The notes under the pieces: model-generated
Databases searched by the model: none
Told to the model about the DNA's origin: nothing
Seen by the model: the letters and a program-made list of their open reading frames with translations, nothing else
Made by a program: the position numbers and the translations under genes
Origin: Sodiomyces alkalinus F11
Taxonomy: Eukaryota; Ascomycota; Sordariomycetes; Glomerellales; Plectosphaerellaceae
Direction of reading: 5' to 3'
Assembly (NCBI RefSeq): GCF_003711515.1
Contig: NW_021167084.1
Location: 1,529,932-1,593,931 of the forward strand
DNA length: 64,000 nucleotides
Shown: one piece after another, positions 55,428-64,000 of the stretch
Layout: the number at the start of each line of letters is the position of its first letter
How positions within the stretch are numbered: position 1 is the first letter of the stretch

Positions 55428-56162
55428 GGGTTCGAGTGGGAGCTGACGGCTGCCACTATGGTATTAAGAGTCCACGCTAACTCTTCCGGGCATGTTAGCA
55501 GGCCAGCGAGCCAGAGGTTTTCCAATGCGTCGATTGTAAAGGTATAAAGGAATACAGAAATAACCAAGGGGCTTAGCAGAATGCCAAAGAATATCCCTGG
55601 TGCCGGAGTTGAGCGAACTTGGCTCTCGTAGCGGGAGGGAGGTTGGAGATGTCAAGTCGCGTAAAGGGAAGAAGTAATTAAGTACGTACCTTATTAAAGC
55701 GCGTACAACTGTACGTCAGTGAGGATATCGAGGCGTGTACCGCGACTGCCAAGATCAGGTACTTAACGCCCCACTTCCTAGGTACCTTACATATCAAATT
55801 TGCATTATCTTATCGCTGCCATCGGAGCCGAGAAAATGTTATTCCGACTAAAGCCATCCAATACAGGCATAGAAAGATCCTGCACTGTATTGTTACCTAT
55901 TTTCCGTGCCTGTCTCACAGTGTAGACTCGCATGTCTGATACTTTGGTGCCCCACTGTCCATTGGTTTCGCACCTTTTTTTTTTATCTTCCTTTTTCGAA
56001 TTGAAGCTATCACCATCACCTCAAGTCTTGTTGCAGGAATATTCGCTGCCAACAAATAAATTCTACCTCGATAGGATCCCTTAAAGCGACAGGGAATCCT
56101 TTCAGGATCTCCTCTTTGTTGAATGCCTTTTGTGACTCGGCTCCGAGTCCCTAGTTCGCATC
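55428..56162. other. divergent promoter between elg1 and utp8
   Basis: 735 bp between two divergent nuclear housekeeping genes. Contains TTCCTAGGTACCTTAC at 55776-55791, a member of the recurring palindromic motif family, and a T-rich run at 55976-55984. Confidence 0.5.
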
Positions 56163-59103
56163 ATGGCTCCGACTTTTCGCATCCACAAGCCTGATGTCCT
56201 GGCAACGCTCCCCCGGCCCTTGGGCCAGTCAAAGGGCCGATATCATGCCGGAGAGGTCTACGTTCAACAACCGGGCTCAAAGAAGCGCAAGAGGTTGGAA
56301 GTTGCCGTGGGCGTCGACGGAGAAGCGGCCAACATCTATCATGTCCGTCAACGACTTTCTCCCCGACCTTGACCGTGACGTTTTCTTATGCTAATGGGCT
56401 CGTTATTCTTAGATTCCTTCTTCTGACTTGAGGACATCCTATCCTATCCCCCCGCAAGAGTCGTTTACTTGTGCGCCCTACTCAATTCGATACCAACAGC
56501 CAGCCAACAGCGAACGTCAACAGTACACGTATCTTTCGACGAGCGATTCTTCCGGCTTCAAGATGACCCTTTGCAAAGACGTCGTCAACTCGGCCGGCAA
56601 AACCACATCTACCACAAAGTCTCGCCGGTTAAGTCACAAGGCGCCCGTGGCGCGTCTGTTCACATCGAGTTGTGCTGTTGCCTCCGCTGCCGCGGGGTCG
56701 GTCACCCAGAGTTCCGACTGTAGCGACGTCCTCGCCGTGTGCCAAGATGGCCAGGTCCTGTGCCTAGATGGTGCCGGGTTGGACGAGCAATGGAGCGTCT
56801 CGTCGTACAGCCTGTGCAAGGATCTCCTGCCGCCCTCCACGTCCGGATTTACAGTCGACTCCGTCTTCCATGCGTCGGCTGTAGAAGTCCTCAAGGGCAT
56901 CTTCGAGGGAAGGCAAGATGCGTTTGGTTCTTTCGGCCAGCCCGTCGACGCGGAGACTTTCAACCCCGACGTACTCGTGCTCGTCGTCGGCAGTCAATCT
57001 CACGTTCAAGGTCCGTCTGACAGATACCTGGTGCTACTGGGCGCTGTTCCGCAGAGTGCCACGGCCCGGTCTTCCCAGCAAGCTCTCGTCCAGCTTCACG
57101 TTGCGCCTCTCCCCCGACACGACGGCCTTTCCGGCAAACAAGCGCCGACCTACCACCTTCAAGTTCGATCCGGGAAGCTGTTCGAGCTCTCCGACGGTAC
57201 GATCCGGACATACCGCCTAACAGGTGCGTTGCCGAGGATACAGGACGTCGTCCTCGTATCGGAAGCCTCGTCCTTCGTACCTTTGTCCGAACACTGTGTT
57301 TTGTCCCTCTCGCCGAGCATGCTCACCGTCGCCAACGTCACATACCACTCCATCCAAGCACGGGCCCCTGTCACCCTGGACGGCGGCCGAGGCGGTGCAG
57401 AATTCATGCTTCTTACTTATCTGACGAAACTCGACCTCGCCATTGCCATCGTGAACAATACGCTGCTCTCCATTCAAGTCGAGCGACACGGGTCGTCGCA
57501 CAAGGAAGGTCTTCTCATCGATGCGATAGGAAAGGGACTTTCGAAGGCCGACGACCTTCCTGAAAGCTTGCCTCCGCTTCGTGGGAAAGGACCTTTCAAG
57601 AGCTTCATCCCCGGCACCTTGACCGATTCGTACGTCAAGCAGTCTCTTGTGGAAGTGGAGAAGCTGGATGAGTACCTGGCGCAAAATGATCTTAAGGAGT
57701 TTGAGCGCCTTCTTGCTTCCAAACTTGGTGTGGCCATTGAGGAGAGCTCGGCCGAGGCAGTGGCCGTGAATGGAGTCGCCGGCAGAAACGACGAGGACTT
57801 GGCCACACCAGACTGGAAATGGCTGGAGCGCGCGAATTCCTACCCGGCCGTCGATCGTCGGTGGGTTCTCTACGCGATCAGCAGGGTCTTTTCCATCCAT
57901 GTGGGCGACTCTAGCAGCACGGGCGCGGCCGCCACCGCCGCCGCCGCCGACGGGCCATCGCTGGAATGCTCCCTGCCGGAAAGCAACGTCCTCCTCTACC
58001 TCATCGTTGCCGGCCATCTTACCCTGTCCAACATCACGGCGGCTTTCAAGCATGAGCTTAGCGAGACCCATGTCCCGAAGGAGGCCCTGGCCGACGAGTT
58101 GGTCCGGCAGCTCATCGAAATCGACCCAGCCCTGGAGCTCCTCCTGAGCTACGTCTCGGCGACCAAGCTGGGCGAGGCGGGGCTCCTGCTCATCGTCCGC
58201 ACGATCATGCAGAGCCTCGACCACCAACCCCGGCTCGCGCCGGCGGTGCCGAACGGGACGAACGGGACGAACGGGACGAGCGGGACGAAGGAGGAGGAAG
58301 ACTACGTGGCCATGGAGATCGACCAGCTGGAGCACGAGCTCGAGCTCGCCGAGTACAACCTGGGCGACAACTCCGACGTGCGGGCGCGGCTGCTCACCAT
58401 GGCGTTCGAGAGGCTCGTGGGCTATTCCCCGGCCGCCACCGTCCGCGCCCTCCGCGCGTCCTTCGGCACGGCCGAGATCCTCTCGCTCATCCACCTCCTG
58501 CGCATCCAGCTGGTCGGCAGCGCCTGGACAACGCGGTACTCGGAGCTCACGAGCCTCGACCAAGACGACGGGGCCAAGGCGCCCCCCGACGGGGCCATCG
58601 CGCTGATCGCCGAGCTGCTGGCGCGGTGCGTCGACGCCGTCGGACCGAATGGATGGCTTTCGAGCGGTTCCGGCTCCGGGTCCGGGTCGTCGTCCTCGGC
58701 GGCGGGGGCGGGGGCGGGGGATCACTGGGACGGGGGCCACTTCCTCGCGGCGCTCAAGCTCGAGGTCAGCGCTGCGCTCGAAGGGCTCAACGATGCCGTG
58801 CACCTCAACGGGATCCTGGGGGAGGCGGTCAGGTTCGGCACGTTGTCGTTGGCGAGCGGCGGCGGCGCGGCGGGTCGCGGCGTGGCGGTGGCGGCGGCGG
58901 CGGCGAGGGGGGGCCAGGACCGGCCGAAGACGCTCGAAGTCGGGACGTCGGCGCAGCTGCCGCTTGGGCTCACGCCGAAACAGGCGGTGACGCAGTTCAA
59001 GGTGGTCTCGGGCGGCGAAGTTGTGGAGAGGTCAGCAAGAGAAAAGGGGCATCTGTTGAGTCAGAGGGTCAAGGAGTATTCGTTGGAAAAGGTGGCGGTT
59101 TGA
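56163..59103 (+). CDS. utp8: U3 snoRNP / t-UTP component Utp8
   Basis: Two exons, 56163-56342 and 56413-59103, joined in frame (EAANIYH / IPSSDLRTSYPIPPQESF); 956 residues. The donor GTCCGT is not a typical one, but the branch site GCTAATG and the acceptor are good and the joined N-terminus fits the fungal Utp8 family (TSYPIPPQESFTC, then a beta-propeller of about 400 residues with repeated VLVVGS and LDLAIAIVNN strands). The C-terminal half is helical with low-complexity inserts (Ala-rich near 525, NGTNGTNGT near 690, a GSGSGSGSSSS run near 830). Utp8 works in the nucleolus in early pre-18S rRNA processing and in yeast also in tRNA export. Confidence 0.82.
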
Positions 59104-61005
59104 GGCGTTTGAGCCTCCGAGGGTTCAAGTGGATGCATGCATGTGTGGTGTGGAGAGTCAATAGCGGCGCTTAGGATATGTTCATGTTTGAATTGTCAGC
59201 CGGGCTTGGTTCGGAATCACGGCTGCGGCGATTTCATCACCGGAGAGCCGTAGCCTGGTAAGGGTTCACGTCAATACGAACATGAAGGCACAGTACAATG
59301 CCAGTCAGCCATCATACCACATCACATCAAATCATCTCAGCGTATTCAGTCTGTGTTCTATCCTCTCTCGTAAGCCAGCACTTGGGCTTTGATGCCATCA
59401 GCCTTTGAAGCAAAAGAATGGGGTCCCCCGGCATTCCTCATCCGGCGCCCGAGGACAACCCTTTCGTAGCAAGGCATTCAACAAGCGGGTAGCCACATAG
59501 ACGAGAACGGAATAGTGCTACAAAACGCCTTGCAGACCCGGTGGAAACAATGTCAGACAAGGCTTGGTCATTAAAAGAAACATGAAGCGACTGATGCAGG
59601 CTGGATTCGAACAGCCAAGCAGAACACTTTGTCGCCCACCCACCCGTTCAGTCCAGATGCGGCCTGCCGTCTTTGCGAACCAGTGGAACCACTATTCGGA
59701 TAAAATACAAGGCGGACCATGCAATACCAAGAGCTTTGTGTCTGGGTCAAGTATTTTGATCGGCGTATTGTCGGGGTACGGAGCACAAGCCGGACAGACG
59801 GGGCCGGACCGGAGTGGCCGGATACGAATTATCTTCCACCCCGCAACGAGTCTCTTCTAGGAATCATGAAGAACGGATAAAAGTAAAGAAAAAAGGACCA
59901 CAAAGGTCAGCCAGGGTCAGAGGCCGAGGAACCAGTTTGCCGTTGCGGCGGAACAGCCTCGGAGCCAGCCGAAAGGCCACATGGGGCGCCTCTTGGCTTG
60001 AAGGAAACGAGAGGCGCAAAGCTTATTACTTGCAATGGAGCGGACATGTCGGTTTCGTCGTCCATATGAACTGGGCAACTGGCGGACTTTGGAGACTCGA
60101 AAGGCGCACCGGGGCAGGGGGCAGGGTGCAGGGCCAGGGGTCAGGGGACAGGGGTGGACGGGCACAAAGGGAACCAAAGGCCGCACGCACAGCCTGCGTC
60201 CAGGGCCACCAGGGCGGCTCTCTACGGTGATCTCACCCAGCTAATAGTGTATTAATAATGGAATGGTCAACCCCCCTGACACCCTCTTTATCCAGAAGCG
60301 TGCTAGCCCATCTCATCTTAGTTGCTGCCGACGTCACAGTCCCCGCCGTCACAGTCCCCGTTCCTTGGAGCCCCTCAAGGCCCTCAAGGCTCGAGCTCCT
60401 CGAGTCCCTTCAACTTGGGACCAGGTTCCGTCTCTCTATGGGCCTATAGGGATCACCCATAGGGTAACATCACAAGACTTTGTGTACGCGTGACGAAGGA
60501 TGAAAGGGGGGCAAAGGGGGCAAAAGGGGCAAAAGGGGCAAAAGGGCAAAACGAAGGGCCTCGTTCTCACCTGGTCCGCCTGCGCCTCTTTTACCTTTGC
60601 TTCTACTCTGTAACTTTTCCTAGCAAAAGACCTGCCATGTCAACCTTGCCCCAGTTGATGACTGTCGACCGACGCCACGCACCTTCCTCTCACGCCTCAT
60701 CCTTTCCCGGACCCCATCTTTCGTCCAGCCAGCCGCTTGAATCCTCCTTTGCGCCTCTATTCGTCGCCTCGGATGCGAACCATTTTTTTATTTTTATTTT
60801 TTTTGGCCCCTTGAGCCTCATCTGTGTAGTGCTTACCTCTTGACCCTACTGGGGACACCCTACTACTTCGCAGCAGAGACTCTCTCTCGGGGTTTCGTCT
60901 CGCTCTCGCCATTCACTATACTTCAGCATCCAGAAGATCGGAGAAGAAATCCACTCGACGTATTCAGCACCACTGAACAAAATCACACGGTGCACCACTA
61001 CAGGG
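59104..61005. other. long intergenic region between utp8 and the DUF8035-like gene
   Basis: 1.9 kb without a supported gene. Holds a B-box-like TGTTCGAATCC on the minus strand near 59610 that does not fold into a full tRNA, a 15-bp tandem repeat (CGTCACAGTCCCC) at 60332-60360, and the GGGGCAAAA repeat at 60503-60551. The last 200 bases are the leader of the next gene. Confidence 0.45.
60503..60551. repeat. (GGGGCAAAA)n minisatellite
   Basis: About five imperfect tandem units of 8-9 bp. Confidence 0.8.
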
Positions 61006-62623
61006 ATGAGTGACAGCACGTCCGTTGCCCACATGCAGCTCAAGGAGGTCGACGACTTCGCGCGAGCCCTATACCGCCGCGCGAAATCAGCCGGCCCCGA
61101 CCTAGATGACGTCGCCTCCGCCGTCCGGACCCTCCACGGCGCCCTCAAGCATCTCAAAGCCGAAGCCGAGGACGTCGACTCGCTCCTCAACTCCGACCAG
61201 TCCGCCGTCTACCAGCGAGAGCTAACCCTCATCGTCGAAGACTCCGACTTTACCCTCCGCCAGCTCGACGCCGTTCTCCAGCGCCACGATGCCGACGCCG
61301 ACGCCAACGCCGACGCCGACGCCAACCGGGAACGTAGCATGGTCGCTCTGATCCAAACCAAGCTGAACGACCAGAGGACCCGCATCGACATGTTCTTGGA
61401 CACAGTGCAGCTCCCGAACCCCAGCAAGACCCAGATGGTCGCCGACGTTGCGAACGGGGCCAACGGCCACAGGAGGAACAGGAATATGGAAGAAGACGGC
61501 GCCGTTCTCGACGCCATCAAGGACAAGGTGGATGCCGTCGCCACCCGCGTCTTCAAACGGCGTCACGGCGACAGCAGCCTCGAGAGCGACGAGGAGAGAT
61601 GGCGAGAGTTCCGCCAAGAGCTCGAGAAGGAGGGTTTCGCGAGAGAAATCCTGGGTCAACACAAGGACGTACTCCGTGCCTACATCCGCGAGCTCGAGTC
61701 CAGTGCCGACGGCTCCGGTCCTCCGCCTTCCGTCCGCGGTCTTCTCGAACAAGAACGAGAAAGAGGGCAAGCAAGACTGCAGCCGCGCAACCTCACCCTG
61801 GCCCCTCCCATCCCCTACCGGCACCAAGACGATCACAGCAAAAAGGAGGTGGTGAACCCGCACTTCGAGAACGACAAGTACGGCCCCGACATGAAGACCA
61901 TGCGCCGCATGCCGGAACAGCGACCTCCCAGTATTCCCAGCTCCCCCAGCCTACATCTCAACCCACCCGCCTTGCCCGCCCAGAGCAGCGTCTTGTCGTA
62001 TGACAGGCGCTCGTCCGAGGGCGAAGACGACGATGGCCAAACGAAGACCCCGGATGCTCTCGCCCTCACCCTCATCTCCACTCGCGACCTCATGATCAGC
62101 GATAACCTCGTCCTCGCCCCGCACATGGGCGCCCTACAACTTCAGCCCGGCCCGTCTCATGCCAACTACGGCGTCTCCCCGTCCTCCATGACCCGTTACC
62201 TACCTCCGGAGCTGGCCGGTAGTCCCGACTTTTCTTCCTCGCCAAATAACATGTACCTGTCTGCATCCCCTCGCTTCGTGCCCCCTCTACCCCCTTACTC
62301 GGACGCCCAGACCTCCCCTCCCGGTTATTATAATCACAACGCCTCACCGCGCCAGCCCACTCGCCTGGCCCCCGACCGCTACGGCATGGACATCCCCCTC
62401 GACGCGCAGTGGACCAGGGTCCGCCGCTCCCTCATCTCCCCCGAGGTCCTCGAACAAGCCGGAGTTCGCTACGAGGCCCGACCAACCTTCGTCGCCGTCC
62501 TCGGCATCCTAACCCGGGAGGAGATAGAGCACTACGCACACCTCTCCGCCCGTGCTCGTGCGCGTCGCCGCAACCCCGCTTCGCATGGTGGCGCCCCGGG
62601 CCAGTCCTATCCCCACCATCACT

Positions 62624-62660
<37 letters not shown>

Positions 62661-63480
62661 TCAACAGCAACAGCAACAGCAACAACCTCTTCCCCACTAC
62701 TACCACTCCCACAACCCTCACCACCCCCCTCCCCCCCAACGCGACTCCCCAGACGAAAAACCACGCCGCCACCCCCACCCCACCCACCGCAAACCCGCAC
62801 ACTACCCCTCCGACACAGACTCCGACGCCATCCTCTGGGACGACGACACCGACTCCGACTCCGACGACGACACCGACTCCTCAGACTCCGAGTACAGGGA
62901 CACCAAGAACCAGAGAGAAAAGACAAAGACCCCCTATTTCATCGTCCCGCCCCCTTCCTCCGGGCCCAGCCCCTCGGCCACCACCCTCCCCAAACCGATC
63001 CTCAAGAACCAAAACACGAACCACGTCCGCTTCGACCCGGAACCCCACGAAATCTCTCCTGACGAAATGAACAAGTCGCCGTCGCACCACGCGTCGTCGT
63101 CCCGTCCGTCTCGCGATTCCGAGTACGACCGCCACGGGGATAGAGACAGGGATAGGAGAAGGCGGCGCCGCCGTAGCCGAGATGGGGACAGAGACAGAGA
63201 CAGGAGCAGGGACAGAGACAGGGAGAGGGACAGAGACAGGGAGAGGGACAGAGACAGGGAGAGGGATGACCGCGATTACGATCGGGATAGGGATCGGGAT
63301 CACTACCCTTCCTCTTCGTCGCGGCGACGACACAGGGATCGCGACCGCGAGACGGACAGAGACAGGGACAGGGATTCGGAGAAACGCGACAGCAAGAAGA
63401 AACTGCTCGGCGCTATGGGTATCGGCGGTGCAGCGGGGAGTCTGCTCACCGTCCTCACCGAAGCCGCGACGGGGTTCTAG
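61006..63480 (+). CDS. DUF8035-like low-complexity protein
   Basis: Single exon, 824 residues. Residues 1-100 form a helical domain (VDDFARALYRRAKSAGPDLD, then LKHLKAEAEDVDSLL) seen at the start of many uncharacterised fungal proteins. The middle is disordered Pro/Ser-rich. A conserved block around residues 460-515 (RYGMDIPLDAQWTRVRRSLI, then YEARPTFVAVLGILTREEIE) resembles the fungal DUF8035 region. It is followed by a poly-Gln/His run (62626-62690), an Asp/Ser-rich acidic stretch, and an Arg/Asp/Glu repeat tail (about 720-800) like the RD/RE tails of RNA-processing proteins. A short hydrophobic end (LLGAMGIGGAAGSLLTVLTE) closes it. Function unknown; the RD tail suggests a nuclear or RNA-associated role. 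Confidence 0.65.
62626..62690 (+). repeat. CAG/CAA repeat encoding poly-Gln
   Basis: About twenty Gln codons broken by one His; in frame within the DUF8035-like gene, so length changes would not shift frame. Confidence 0.85.
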
Positions 63481-64000
63481 GGATGCGATGCCTCATGTTC
63501 TTTTCGAGAAGCTATTCACCATGGCAAAGAATGTCACGACGACTACGGCCCAACTATGTCAACACTACAAAAAAATGCTTCATTTTTTTCTTCTTTTCTT
63601 TTTCTTCTCTTTCTGTCTTCATGGAACGAACTGCTGCTAACGGAACGTACCCTCTGTATTTATTTATCTTGATTGTTTTTTTCCTGGAGCGTCTTAATTC
63701 ATGATCCCTTAAATTCAGTCCCAAATCGCCTCGGAGGAGGGGAAAAAAAGAAGAGAAAAAAAAGAAAAAAATAGTATCCGTCAAGGCTGCCAAATCCCCA
63801 AGTGCCCGTCGTCAAAATGCTCATTTCATGTTGTCTCTCATGCAGTTTATATAACGCCTCGCTATGAAACCCATCAACAGTCATGGTCCATTATCCCGCC
63901 ATGAAGTGCAGTCCACGAGTTTCGCTCGGAAACACACACACACACACACACACACACCACTCACAACGGTCTTCTTCGCACCTTGGTCTTCACCACAGGC
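63481..64000. other. 3' region at the window end
   Basis: 3' flank of the DUF8035-like gene with T-rich and A-rich runs. No gene seen. Confidence 0.5.
63932..63957. repeat. (AC)13 microsatellite
   Basis: Uninterrupted dinucleotide repeat. Confidence 0.9.

Noticed and set aside
57217..58803. 528-codon open frame antisense to utp8
   Set aside because: Arg/Gly/Glu-rich shadow of a GC-rich coding strand; the sense frame has the family match.
59585..59680. tRNA-like T arm (GGCTG, TTCGAATC, CAGCC) on the minus strand
   Set aside because: The loop has eight bases, and no matching D arm, anticodon arm or acceptor stem could be folded. At best a tRNA relic or a chance B box.
60503..60551. Tandem GGGGCAAAA repeats considered as a CRISPR-like array
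   Set aside because: Units are contiguous with no spacers; an ordinary minisatellite in a eukaryotic genome.

Overview
The window reads as a chromosome segment of a filamentous ascomycete (Pezizomycotina, most likely a sordariomycete). Genes are GC-rich and carry short spliceosomal introns (GTRNGT donors, CTRAY-like branch sites). There is one eukaryotic tRNA-Ser with a long variable arm. A transposon block is heavily mutated by C-to-T and G-to-A transitions in CpA context, the signature of repeat-induced point mutation (RIP). No prokaryotic operon signals occur.

Layout. 1-7.1 kb holds a 5'-truncated allantoate-permease-type MFS transporter, a MARVEL-like four-span membrane protein, a decayed unrecognised gene and a secreted feruloyl esterase. 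7.72-21.12 kb is one nested mobile block: a Copia element (193-bp LTRs, 5-bp target duplication GCTTT) split by a chromodomain Gypsy element (509-bp LTRs, target duplication CTAAT). Both are dead through RIP. The Gypsy element also carries an antisense Cys-rich reading frame next to its 3' LTR. 22.0-27.9 kb is the most interesting part: a small GPI-anchored Cys/His-rich surface protein and a ZIP metal transporter that share an unusual CX8C module and, in their upstream regions, a repeated 15-bp element with a CAAGGT core. A 373-bp miniature LTR element (TRIM) sits between them. 28.2-45.7 kb holds an amidase, a broken Old Yellow Enzyme gene, tRNA-Ser(AGA), a SnoaL-like protein, a GPI-type aspartic protease, a relic of a GH5-like secreted gene, a RING-like protein and three orphan single-span membrane proteins. 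46.1-63.5 kb is a conserved housekeeping tract: Rad5, an NDUFAF6-like mitochondrial assembly factor, Elg1, Utp8 and a low-complexity DUF8035-like protein.

How the genes work together. The surface CX8C protein and the CX8C-ZIP transporter are best read as a candidate metal (probably zinc) capture and uptake pair, analogous in logic to the Pra1/Zrt1 and Aspf2/ZrfC pairs but built on a different module. Rad5 (PCNA polyubiquitination, fork remodelling) and Elg1 (PCNA unloading) lie within 10 kb of each other and act on the same clamp. The left and middle parts look like accessory sequence (decayed metabolic genes, transposons, secreted enzymes); the right 18 kb looks like core genome. Exon coordinates were derived by eye from splice motifs and frame continuity and were not checked against transcripts.
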